Assembly (NCBI GenBank): GCA_964541375.1 | Contig: CAZIPT010000005.1 | Span: forward strand, 1 to 50,929 | Source of the DNA: JBAXEO01 sp964541375 | GTDB taxonomy: Bacteria > Actinomycetota > Coriobacteriia > Anaerosomatales > JAAXUF01 | DNA length: 50,929 nucleotides | Direction of reading: 5' to 3' | Part shown: piece after piece, positions 40,194-48,486 of the stretch | Numbering within the stretch: the stretch's first letter is position 1 | How the letters are laid out: each line of letters begins with the position of its first letter | Made by a program: the position numbers and the translations under genes | Notes under the pieces: generated by a model | The model's input: the letters and a program-made list of their open reading frames with translations, nothing else | The model's database searches: none | Told to the model about the DNA's origin: nothing

Positions 40194-41417
40194 TCACGCA
40201 GCCTCTGCTTCGTCCTCAGACGCCACCGGCGCCACGGAGAACGCCGCCCCACGCTTCGCAAACTTGTTCCACGCGAACGGCACGAGTCCCAGGCACATGA
40301 CGCCGGCCAACCCCCCGGGCGCCCAGGTCCCTAGGCTGCCGATGATGAGCCCGCCGATGATCGGCGCCGCGATCGACCCCACATTCTGCACCGCCGACGA
40401 GAGCCCAAAGGCGCCGCCGATCTCGGTCGGCCCGACCGTCTTGGAGAGCACGCTCTGGCTCACCGTGTTCTGGATCGAGATCGCGAAGCACAGCGGCGTG
40501 AGCACCACGAGTAGCACGGGCACGTTGGGCGAGACTCCCCACGCGAAGAAGAACACCCCGGCGACACCCAGCGTCACCACCAGCAGCAGCCCCTCGGAGA
40601 ACCGTTTGGTCAGCGGCCCGATGAGCACGAGCTGGACGATGACCGAGAGGATGCCCACGTAGGCCAGCAGCAGCCCGATGGCCTGTGGCTGAAGGTTGAG
40701 GTGCTTGAGCGCCCAGAGCGAGAACATGGTCTGAAACGTCGCAAACGCGAACCCAAAGAAGAACCGCAGTTCGAGCGCATCGCCAAAGAGCGGTCGGCGC
40801 AGCGCTTCGAGAAGGCGCTTGGCCGTGATACCGCCACGGGGCGCAGCCGCGAGCTCGGCCTTGCGCTCGGCCGAAAGCGACTCAGGCAGGAAGAACGCCA
40901 CGAGCAGGACGTTGATGGTGGCCACGGCCGCGGCGACGTACGCCGGCACTCCGTAGCCCCACTGCGACAGCAGCCCACCCATCGCCGGACCGATGATGAA
41001 ACCGAGCCCGAAGGCCGCACCCGTCAGTCCCAGCCCACGCGCGCGGTCCTTGGCCGTGGTGATGTCGGTGATGTAGCTCTGCGCGACGGTGAAGTTGCCG
41101 CCGGTCAGCCCGTCGAGCAAGCGCCCGGCGAAAAGCATCCACAACGCCGAGGCCGCGCCCAGTATCACGAAGCTCACCGCCGTCCCGGCGATCGAGATCA
41201 TGAGGATCGGGCGGCGGCCAAACCGGTCGGACAGCCTGCCAAGAATCGGGCTGCCGATGATCTGCGCCGCCGCATACGAGGCCGTGAGCAGGCCTATCAC
41301 GAACGCCGAGGCGCCAAACCGCGTCGCGTAGTACGGCAGCAATGGCAGGATGAGGCCGAACCCGAGCACGTCTACGAAGACGATGGCGAAGATCGTGAAG
41401 AGGCGGCGTTTGTCCAT
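40194..41417 (-). CDS. MFS drug/tetracycline-type exporter
   Basis: 407 aa, twelve transmembrane helices in two six-helix halves. The major facilitator motif A after TM2 is clear (GRLSDRFGRRPIL), and LDGLTGGNFTVAQSYITDI and GAAFGLGFIIGPAMGGLL match the TCR/Tet and DHA1 exporters. The likely function is proton-driven efflux of a drug or metabolite. ATG 41417. Convergent with the HEPN gene; no regulator is adjacent. Confidence 0.92.
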   Translation of the reverse strand: MDKRRLFTIFAIVFVDVLGFGLILPLLPYYATRFGASAFVIGLLTASYAAAQIIGSPILGRLSDRFGRRPILMISIAGTAVSFVILGAASALWMLFAGRLLDGLTGGNFTVAQSYITDITTAKDRARGLGLTGAAFGLGFIIGPAMGGLLSQWGYGVPAYVAAAVATINVLLVAFFLPESLSAERKAELAAAPRGGITAKRLLEALRRPLFGDALELRFFFGFAFATFQTMFSLWALKHLNLQPQAIGLLLAYVGILSVIVQLVLIGPLTKRFSEGLLLVVTLGVAGVFFFAWGVSPNVPVLLVVLTPLCFAISIQNTVSQSVLSKTVGPTEIGGAFGLSSAVQNVGSIAAPIIGGLIIGSLGTWAPGGLAGVMCLGLVPFAWNKFAKRGAAFSVAPVASEDEAEAA

Positions 41418-41478
41418 GCTCGGCAGTCTACGCTACGAGCATGACGCTGCCCGCCGAGAAGCCCCGACCTCCAGCCTC

Positions 41479-42513
41479 CTACTTCCCCGCCTTCGGCTCT
41501 GCCGACAGCGACCAGCTGTCGATCAGCTCGCCGCGCGTGTTGTAGAAGCCGAAGTCCAGGCTGCCCGCCGTGGCCGTCACGATCTGCGCCCCCCAGTCGT
41601 CGACGTAGCGGCTGGCGCTGCCCTCGACCGGTCCTGCAAAGGGGTAGCGGCCCCGCCCGCCCGAGCCGTTGACGAAGTAGACGATGCCGTCGCGCAGAAT
41701 CCGCTCGTACGAATGAGCGTGGCCCGCGATGACGGCGTCGGCTCCCCACTGCGCGAACGGCCACTGCAAGCGCGGCGTGGATCCGTGATCCCCGTCAGAC
41801 GCGTAGGGCGGGTGGTGGAAGTACACCACGTTCCAGGGCGAGCCGGAGGCCGCGAGCTGCGTCTTCAGCCATCGCGCCTGCTTCGAGTCCTTCCCGGTGC
41901 CATCGGGCTCTTCCTTGTTGGAGTTCAGCACGAAGAAATGCACTGGTCCGTTCACGAAGTCGTAGTAGCGCTCGTTGCCCGAGGTGTTGGCAAAGCCGGC
42001 GCCCGGCAGTGTGAAGTACGACAGGTAGCTCTTGAGCGCCGGTGTCGCGTCGGTGTAGTCGTGGTTCCCCAGCGAGGGGAAGAAGGCGTTGACCGCCGAG
42101 CCCTCGGGCGCCGACGTCGCCGGGCGTGCGGCGTCCTTCATCCAGCGGCCGTAGAAGGCGCCCACGGCGTGCTCGAACCTGTCGGCTCCCGTGCCGCCGG
42201 CCTCCGAGTAGTAGTTGTCGCCCGTGGTGATGATGAAGTCCGGGTTCCGCGCCGCCACCATAGTGGCTACGGTGCCTTCGTTGACACCGCCCGTGCCAAA
42301 ATCGCCGATGATCGCGAACGTGGTGACCGGGCTCGCAACGCTCGGCGTGGAGGTCTCGGCACTCGGCGCGCCCAGGACGGCCGCTGTCGTCTCGGCCGGT
42401 GTGGTCAGTCCCGCCGATGACACGCCCGGGGTCCTTCGGGCGCAGCCGGCCGACAACAGCGCGACGACCAGCACGCTCGCGACGAGAACCAGCGGTGATC
42501 GGTGAGGCTTCAG
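41479..42513 (-). CDS. Lipoprotein purple-acid-phosphatase-like metallophosphoesterase
   Basis: About 344 aa if it starts at codon 42513. Lipobox LLSAGC, then a phosphoesterase domain with GDFGTGG, TTGDNYY, SLGNHDY, VYFHHPPY and GHAHSYER, the complete metal-ligand set of purple acid phosphatases. No ATG, GTG or TTG gives both a signal peptide and a ribosome binding site; the frame is open to 42681, 135 bases inside the SOUL gene. A CTG at 42513, with GGGAGTG at good spacing, fits best. Exported esterase of unknown substrate. Confidence 0.75.
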   Translation of the reverse strand: MKPHRSPLVLVASVLVVALLSAGCARRTPGVSSAGLTTPAETTAAVLGAPSAETSTPSVASPVTTFAIIGDFGTGGVNEGTVATMVAARNPDFIITTGDNYYSEAGGTGADRFEHAVGAFYGRWMKDAARPATSAPEGSAVNAFFPSLGNHDYTDATPALKSYLSYFTLPGAGFANTSGNERYYDFVNGPVHFFVLNSNKEEPDGTGKDSKQARWLKTQLAASGSPWNVVYFHHPPYASDGDHGSTPRLQWPFAQWGADAVIAGHAHSYERILRDGIVYFVNGSGGRGRYPFAGPVEGSASRYVDDWGAQIVTATAGSLDFGFYNTRGELIDSWSLSAEPKAGK

Positions 42514-42545
42514 GGGTTCACTCCCGTCGTGACTCGAGGGCTCGG

Positions 42546-43127
42546 CTAGTGCATCTCCCGCGCCGCCGCCTCCACGGGGATCATGATCTCGTTGTGCCGA
42601 GCGAACCCCGGCTTCCACGGTGCGTCGTACTGCGCCGAGACCGGTTCGCCGGCCGCCGTCAGGCCCTGCTGTTGCATCCATTCTTCCAGCTGGGCCTGGG
42701 CCTTGGCGCTGTGTTTGTCGCTGAAGTAGCCGCTGAACCTCACCGCGGCCACCACGTGCGGACCCACGGACTCCAAGACCACCAGCGGGTTGTTGGGCTG
42801 GGGCAGATCCTCCATCGAGTACCCCGACGGCATGGTGAAGCTCACCACGTAGTCGTCGTCGGTCCGAGTCGCCGTCACCGGCGCGGTCATGGCGATCTTC
42901 TCGCCCATCACCCTGCTGGCGCTGACCGGAACGGTCATCGCGATGCGGCCGGATGCGCGGTTGTTGCCAAAGATGTAGTCCGCCAGTGGGCCGAAACCCG
43001 CGTTGGCAGCCTGCCCGTAGCCTGACGCTGCCACGTGCACCACGGCGCGTAGGTATCCCTCGTACCGGCGCAGCTCGAACGAACCGTCGCGCCGGATCAC
43101 TTCGTATTCGGGGCTTTCGACAGACAC
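42546..43127 (-). CDS. SOUL family heme-binding-like protein
   Basis: 193 aa. Starts MSVESPEYEVIRRDGSFELRRYEGYLRAVV, with the SOUL/HBP pattern continuing in FGPLADYIFGNNRASGRIAMTVPV and EKIAMTAPVTAT. Members bind heme or act in stress responses; function here is inferred. GTG 43127 is chosen over the upstream ATG because GAGGAGAACCC precedes it. Between the PAS gene (upstream) and the lipoprotein phosphoesterase, all on the minus strand. Confidence 0.9.
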   Translation of the reverse strand: MSVESPEYEVIRRDGSFELRRYEGYLRAVVHVAASGYGQAANAGFGPLADYIFGNNRASGRIAMTVPVSASRVMGEKIAMTAPVTATRTDDDYVVSFTMPSGYSMEDLPQPNNPLVVLESVGPHVVAAVRFSGYFSDKHSAKAQAQLEEWMQQQGLTAAGEPVSAQYDAPWKPGFARHNEIMIPVEAAAREMH

Positions 43128-43235
43128 GGGTTCTCCTCGGCGATCAGAGTGTTGGACTTCACCCGTATATACCCCCGGCACGAACGCGCTCGCCCACCCA
43201 ATCAGCAACGCTTCGACCACCGGGCGTAGTGCCCG

Positions 43236-43625
43236 TCAGCTCCCCAGCCTGGGCCTGACGTACTCCGACACGTCGTGGAAAATCGCCAGCACCGCAAGGA
43301 CGCTGTGCGACTCGGTCCAGAGCGGCGAGAGTGAGACGTCGAACACCCGGAGGTCCCTGAGCGCCGTGGCCTCGAACCGGTAGCTCAGGGAGCGGCCCGA
43401 GGAGGCAACGGTGGCGACTTTCGCGGTGAGTGGCTCCATGACCACGGCCGGAATCCCCAGCTCGTGCCAGTGCCGACCGACCACGTCGAGCGACGAGCGC
43501 TCCATGAACGCGCCCGCCGCGGCGTTGATGTAGAGGTAGCGCCCGTCGGATGTGTACGCGATCACCGGATCGAGCGCGTCTCCCAGTACGTCACACAGCG
43601 TGTCAAGCGGGGTGCAGTCCCTCAC
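43236..43625 (-). CDS. Single PAS-domain protein
   Basis: 129 aa consisting of one PAS domain (LCDVLGDALDPVIAYTSDGRYLYINAAAGAFMERSSLDVVGRHWHEL ... FDVSLSPLWTESHSVLAVLAIFHDVSE). No output domain. GTG 43625 has AAGGGAG at good spacing and is preferred to ATG 43667. Divergent from the HD-GYP gene, so it may be a stand-alone sensor for the same signal path. Confidence 0.82.
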   Translation of the reverse strand: MRDCTPLDTLCDVLGDALDPVIAYTSDGRYLYINAAAGAFMERSSLDVVGRHWHELGIPAVVMEPLTAKVATVASSGRSLSYRFEATALRDLRVFDVSLSPLWTESHSVLAVLAIFHDVSEYVRPRLGS

Positions 43626-43707
43626 GCGCCGGCTCCCTTGGCTACTCACAGTTTCTCGGCTATGCATCCATGTTCCACGGACGACGCCGAACTCCTGCGA
43701 TTACGCG

Positions 43708-43737
43708 CCAGGGATGGTCGGACCCTGGAAACCATCC
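43708..43737 (+). promoter_or_regulatory. Mutually exclusive hairpins upstream of the HD-GYP gene
   Basis: CCAGGG (43708-43713)/CCCTGG (43723-43728) competes with GGATGGT (43712-43718)/ACCATCC (43731-43737). A further stem GTCCG/CGGAC followed by CCGTTTTG lies downstream. Not a match to known c-di-GMP riboswitches; whether it is transcribed is unknown. Confidence 0.3.
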
Positions 43738-43875
43738 ACCGTTTCGTCCGGCGCCCGTGCGGTCGCGGACCCGTTTTGCGTGCTCAGGCACCCGATGTGG
43801 GTATACACGCCACTGGAGGCGCCCCATGGGTGGAAGTCGGCCGTCACTTCTGTGACCGCCGAATTGGGAGAAACC

Positions 43876-45507
43876 ATGAACACCAGATCAGCCGTCCCGG
43901 TTGCGCCGGTCAGAGCTGACTCGAAGGGCGCCACCACCGGCCCCGGCGTTCGCCTGCGCTACCGCGAGATGGGCCGCGCCGTTCTCGCCGCGATCAACGA
44001 GTCCGCCGACGAGCGCGTGGCGATTCGGCGAACCTTGGCGCTGCTGACGGCCGAAACCGGCGTCGACGCCGTGGGTATTCGATTGCGGCACGGCGAAGAC
44101 TTCCCGTACTACGGCGAGGATGGCTTCGGCCCGAGCTTCCTCGCGACCGAGAACACGCTGCTCGAACGTGACGCCGACGGTGTGGTGCGCCGCGAAGACG
44201 ACGGGACGGCGATCCTGGAGTGCACGTGCGGGCTGATGCTCTCGGGCAAGCTCGACCCTGACAGCCCTCTTGCGACACCGGGCGGAAGCATCTGGACCAA
44301 CAACTCCCTCCCCATGCTCGACCTGCCACCCGAAGACGACCCCCGTCACAATCCGCGCAACGTGTGTATGCACGAGGGGTTCGCGTCGCTTGCTCTGATA
44401 CCGATCTTGAGCGAAAACGAGATGGTCGGTCTCCTGCATCTGGCCGATCACTCCGTTGACCGGTTCAACATCGAGATGATCGAGTGCCTCGAGGACATCG
44501 GAGCGCACTTGGGCGAGGCCTTCATCCGAAAACGCACGGAGCGGACCCTGCAGCAGACCGAGGAACGCTATCGCACCATCCTGCACACCGCGCTGGATGG
44601 CTTCATGCGCGTGGATGCGCAGGGGCGGTTGCTCGACATCAATCATGCCTACTGCGAGATGACGGGCTACTCCAAGGAAGAGCTGATGAGCATGCGGGTC
44701 ACCGATCTGGAGGCCGAGGAGTCGGCAGGCCAGACGGAGGCACATATCCGCAACATACTGGAGAATGGTGAGGACCGCTTCGAGACCCGGCACCGCCGAA
44801 AAGACGGCGGAGTCATCGACGTCGAGGTGAGCGTTCGCTCCGAGTCAACCGATAGCGGCGGCCTCTCGGTCTTTCTGCACGAAATCACGACGCGCAAAGA
44901 AAAAGAGAGGATGCTCCGAGAAACCAACGAGCGGCTCGAGCGGGTATTGCGAGGAGTCACCGAGACGATGGGCAAGATCGTCGAGGCCCGCGATCCCTAC
45001 ACGCAGGGCCACGAGGAGGGGGTCTCGCGCATCGGCTGTCTCATCGCCAAGGAGATGGGTCTGACGCGCAACGAGATCGACGCGATCGAGGTCGCCGGGC
45101 TCGTTCACGACGTCGGGAAGCTCGCAATCCCCACCGAGATACTGACCAAGCCCGGCAAGCTCGCGGACATCGAGTTCGACCTCATCAAGGCACACTCTCA
45201 GGCGGGCCACGACATCTTGAAGGACATCGACTTCGACTGGCCCGTCGCCGATATCGTTCTCCAGCACCACGAGCGCATGGACGGTTCCGGCTATCCCAAC
45301 GGGCTGCTCGCCGACGACATCTCGACGGAGGCCCGCGTTCTTATGGTCGCCGACGTCATCGAAGCGATGGCTGCGCACCGTCCGTATCGTGCGGCCCTTG
45401 GACTGGACGTCGCTATGGCCGAGATCACGCAGCATCCCGAGAAGTACGACCCCCGGGTTGTCTCGGCATGCGTGAGGCTGTTCGAGGCCGGAACGCTCAC
45501 CGTCTAG
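43876..45507 (+). CDS. GAF-PAS-HD-GYP c-di-GMP phosphodiesterase
   Basis: 543 aa. N-terminal GAF domain (about 30-220) with a Cys-x-Cys pair (C116, C118) and C164 (RNVCMHEGF), a pattern seen in GAF sensors of anaerobes. PAS domain at 228-340 (YRTILHTALDGFMRVDAQGRLLDINHAYCEMTGY). HD-GYP domain at 350-535 with HDVGK (411-415) and HHERMDGSGYPNGL (464-477). It should hydrolyse c-di-GMP under control of its sensors. ATG 43876 follows GGGAG; the frame opens 324 bases earlier, but that part has no domain. Confidence 0.93.
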   Translation: MNTRSAVPVAPVRADSKGATTGPGVRLRYREMGRAVLAAINESADERVAIRRTLALLTAETGVDAVGIRLRHGEDFPYYGEDGFGPSFLATENTLLERDADGVVRREDDGTAILECTCGLMLSGKLDPDSPLATPGGSIWTNNSLPMLDLPPEDDPRHNPRNVCMHEGFASLALIPILSENEMVGLLHLADHSVDRFNIEMIECLEDIGAHLGEAFIRKRTERTLQQTEERYRTILHTALDGFMRVDAQGRLLDINHAYCEMTGYSKEELMSMRVTDLEAEESAGQTEAHIRNILENGEDRFETRHRRKDGGVIDVEVSVRSESTDSGGLSVFLHEITTRKEKERMLRETNERLERVLRGVTETMGKIVEARDPYTQGHEEGVSRIGCLIAKEMGLTRNEIDAIEVAGLVHDVGKLAIPTEILTKPGKLADIEFDLIKAHSQAGHDILKDIDFDWPVADIVLQHHERMDGSGYPNGLLADDISTEARVLMVADVIEAMAAHRPYRAALGLDVAMAEITQHPEKYDPRVVSACVRLFEAGTLTV

Positions 45508-45666
45508 CTCCGCCGCGCCTAGACGCCGATCGGTGCCGCCGGCCCGCCTGGGTTTCAGGCCGGCCCCACCAGGCCCTGCTGTGACGCCCCCTCGGTATCC
45601 TTGGCTGGCGTGCGGTGCCATAGTGTCGTTCGTGCTCATCGGCAGCGAGGATCGAGGTCCGGCCCC

Positions 45667-47457
45667 GTGGCATATCTGCTCGGATGCGAGAACGTCCATC
45701 TGGAATACCCGACGAAGAAGGTCTTCGACTCGGTCAGCCTGGGCATCGACGAGGGCGACCGTGTGGGCGTCGTGGGCGGCAACGGCGACGGCAAGTCGAC
45801 GCTCCTGTCGCTGCTCGCCGGCTCGCTCCCGCCGGACGACGGTCGCATCATGCGGCGAGGCGGTATCACCATCGGCACGCTCGCCCAGACCGATGCGCTC
45901 GACCCGGACGCGACCATCGCCCACGCGGTCGTCGGCGACGTACCCGAGCACACTTGGGCGTCAGACGCGCGCATCCGAGGCATCCTTCGCGGCCTGATCG
46001 CCGACATCCCCTGGGGCGGCCGCGTCGGCGACCTGTCCGGTGGGCAGCGGCGTCGCGTCGATCTAGCGCGCGTGCTCGTCGGCGACTTCGACGTCCTCAT
46101 GCTCGACGAGCCCACCAACCACCTCGACGTCCATGGCATCGCGTGGCTTGCCGAGCACCTCAAGAGCCGCTGGCCCAAGAAGTCCGGCGCGCTGCTTGTG
46201 GTCACGCACGACCGCTGGTTCCTCGACGAGGTGTGCCTCAGCATGTGGGAGGTCCACGACGGCCAGGTGGAGCAGTTCGACGGTGGCTACTCGGCGTATG
46301 TGCTGCAGCGCGTTGAACGTGCGGAGGCCGCCCAGACCGCCGAGCAGAAGCGCAAGAACCTCATGCGCAAGGAGCTCGCATGGCTCTCGCGTGGTGCGCG
46401 CGCCCGGGCGACCAAGCCCAAGTTCCACGTCAAGGAAGCGCTCGCGCTCATCGCCGACGAGCCGCCCATGCGCAACTCCCTGGAACTCAAGCGAACGGCC
46501 GTCTCGCGCCTGGGCAAACAGGTCGTCGACCTTGTCGGCGTGACCGAGCGCTTTGCCGACAAGACCGTCATCGACGACGTCACGTGGCTCATCGGCCCAG
46601 GCGACCGTATCGGGATCCTGGGCGAGAACGGGTCGGGCAAGACCACGCTGCTCAACCTCATCCGCGGATCGCTCGAACCCACATCAGGTCACGTCAAGAT
46701 CGGCAAGAGCGTGAAGTTCGCGATCCTGTCGCAGCATCTCAACGAGCTCAACGAGCTGGGGAACTCGCGTGTCCGAGAGGTTCTCTCCCGGTACAACACC
46801 CGCTACGAGATCGACGGCAAGGAGCTGACTCCGGCGCAGTTGCTGGAGCGGCTGGGATTCGAGGCCTCCCAGCTTTCCACGCCGGTGTCCGACCTGTCCG
46901 GCGGACAGAAGCGCCGGCTGCAGCTGATGCTCATCCTGCTGGACAAGCCCAACGTACTGATCTTGGACGAGCCGGACAACGACCTGGACATCGACATGCT
47001 CGCCGTGGTCGAGAGCCTTCTGGACACATGGCCCGGCACGCTGCTCCTCATCACGCACGACCGGCACCTGATGGAGCGTGTGACCGACGACCAGTTCGCC
47101 GTGATCGCCGGCAAGATCCGCCACGTGCCCGGCGGCGTCGACGAATACCTGCGGCTCCTGGACGCGCGCGACCAGGCACGCTCGGGCGCCCAAGCCGACA
47201 AGCCGTCGAAGCCAAAGGCGGGTGCGGTCAGCTCGTCGGCCGAGCAGCACAGCCTGAAGAAGGAGCTGGCTTCCACCGAGCGCAAGCTGGAAACGGCCTG
47301 CAAGAAAGCCGACGCGGTCCGCGCCGAGGCGAAGCTGACGGATCCCTCGGACTACGAGGCCCTGCTCGAAGTCCAGGCACGGCTCGAGACCGCCGAGCAG
47401 CAGGTCTCCGAACTTGAAGACAAGTGGATGGAGCTTTCCGACCGGCTCTCGCTTTAG
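45667..47457 (+). CDS. ABC-F family ATPase (Uup/EttA-like)
   Basis: 597 aa with two ABC domains and no membrane segment. First: Walker A GGNGDGKST (38-46), signature LSGGQ, Walker B VLMLDEPTNHLD. Second: GENGSGKTT, LSGGQKRRLQLML, VLILDEPDNDLD (the usual PTNHLD is changed). A C-terminal coiled-coil domain (about 510-597) is like Uup. These proteins act on ribosomes in translation regulation or antibiotic protection. GTG 45667 is chosen by fold start; a GAGG lies about 11 bases before it. Confidence 0.92.
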   Translation: MAYLLGCENVHLEYPTKKVFDSVSLGIDEGDRVGVVGGNGDGKSTLLSLLAGSLPPDDGRIMRRGGITIGTLAQTDALDPDATIAHAVVGDVPEHTWASDARIRGILRGLIADIPWGGRVGDLSGGQRRRVDLARVLVGDFDVLMLDEPTNHLDVHGIAWLAEHLKSRWPKKSGALLVVTHDRWFLDEVCLSMWEVHDGQVEQFDGGYSAYVLQRVERAEAAQTAEQKRKNLMRKELAWLSRGARARATKPKFHVKEALALIADEPPMRNSLELKRTAVSRLGKQVVDLVGVTERFADKTVIDDVTWLIGPGDRIGILGENGSGKTTLLNLIRGSLEPTSGHVKIGKSVKFAILSQHLNELNELGNSRVREVLSRYNTRYEIDGKELTPAQLLERLGFEASQLSTPVSDLSGGQKRRLQLMLILLDKPNVLILDEPDNDLDIDMLAVVESLLDTWPGTLLLITHDRHLMERVTDDQFAVIAGKIRHVPGGVDEYLRLLDARDQARSGAQADKPSKPKAGAVSSSAEQHSLKKELASTERKLETACKKADAVRAEAKLTDPSDYEALLEVQARLETAEQQVSELEDKWMELSDRLSL

Positions 47458-47547
47458 GACCACCAGCGACGAGTGATCTCGCTGCCGCGCAGCAATCGCG
47501 TCACCTTCGTCCTAATGTCTCGCCGGGCCTTTGCCGAAACAGCACGT

Positions 47548-47615
47548 GGAAGCCCCATCGCCGTCAACCTCTGCCCTGCTCAAGCATGAATACGGCGACG
47601 GGGCTTCCCTCTTGT
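47548..47615 (+). terminator. Long hairpin after the ABC-F gene (dispersed element, copy B)
   Basis: Arms 47548-47564 and 47592-47608 pair at 16 of 17 positions, then CTCTTGTCTTTG. The segment 47552-47574 is 20/23 identical to copy A at 23949-23971, extending into the loop (ACCTCTGC). Confidence 0.7.
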
Positions 47616-47731
47616 CTTTGAGCCGGCAACGGCCTGGTGGAATGCCGAGAGCAACCGAAGGGCGGGATCGCTCCCGCCCTTCGTGGGTCGACTCACAGGT
47701 GCCGCTCAGCGTCGAGAGGCCTACTAGCGGC

Positions 47732-48223
47732 TTATTGATCTCCCAGGGCCGCCTTGAGCTGGGCCTCTGCCTCCGGCGAGAGCGTCGTCATAATGACGGT
47801 GGCCTCGGTTCCTTCGATCTCCGCCTTGACCCTCTCGGCGTTGGCCTCATCGACCTGCAGGAACAGCGCGGCCGTGCCGGGCTTCAGCGCATCCGAAGTC
47901 CCCTCGATGAAGTCCTTGTCGATGCCGTGCCCTCCCGAGTGCGCACCATAGCCGGCTCCTGCAGCCGCGCCGACGGCGGCGCCTGCCACCGGGTTGAGGA
48001 ACAGCAGTCCCACGGCACCTCCCAGGAACCCGCCGATCAGGGCGTCCCCACCGATGGCCGACATCCCCTCACGGTGAATCTTGATCTTGCTGTCGTCGCC
48101 GACGGTCACCTTGACCGCGTCGACGATGATGAGGTTGTTCTCGGCGTACAGGTCTCTGAGTTTTGCCGAGAACGCGTCGGCGGCCATTTCGTTCGCGAAA
48201 CCTAGAACCACGATGTTGCTCAT
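47732..48223 (-). CDS. DUF1269 family protein with glycine-zipper membrane segment
   Basis: 163 aa. MSNIVVLGFANEMAADAFSAKLRDL and DAVKVTVGDDSKIKI are typical of DUF1269; a Gly/Ala-rich hydrophobic stretch at about 62-100 (GGDALIGGFLGGAVGLLFLNPVAGAAVGAAAGAGYGAHSG) forms a zipper-like membrane segment. The C-terminal DKDFIEGTSDALKPGTAALFLQVDEANAERV block is conserved in the family. Function unknown, linked to stress in other bacteria. ATG 48223 follows GAAGGGGG. Confidence 0.88.
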   Translation of the reverse strand: MSNIVVLGFANEMAADAFSAKLRDLYAENNLIIVDAVKVTVGDDSKIKIHREGMSAIGGDALIGGFLGGAVGLLFLNPVAGAAVGAAAGAGYGAHSGGHGIDKDFIEGTSDALKPGTAALFLQVDEANAERVKAEIEGTEATVIMTTLSPEAEAQLKAALGDQ

Positions 48224-48486
48224 CTGTGCCCCCTTCGTCGGCGCGCGTGTCCGACGCGCACGCCTAATGCCGGAAACGCGGGCATTCCCGCGTGGGGAGT
48301 ACTTACCCCCGGGGGCAGCGAGAAACATCGCGTCATCGCTTGGAGGGCGTCGGCCAGAGGGCAAGATGCCATCCCCCGATCCGACGCGCGGACGTTTGCT
48401 CCTGGCGCTCGTAATCTTTGCTAAGCTTCTGCAGGCATTCGGCAGTGCCATCCAGTCGGCTCGGGCGAGGGGGACGGCATCCGCCT

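Noticed and set aside
43626..43875. c-di-GMP-I (GEMM) riboswitch before the HD-GYP gene
   Set aside because: The conserved bases and tetraloop/receptor pattern of the known class were not found, despite the presence of competing hairpins.
46930..47000. Inactive second ABC domain in the ABC-F protein because of PDNDLD
   Set aside because: The catalytic Glu and Asp of Walker B (LDEP) are intact; only the following D-loop residues differ.
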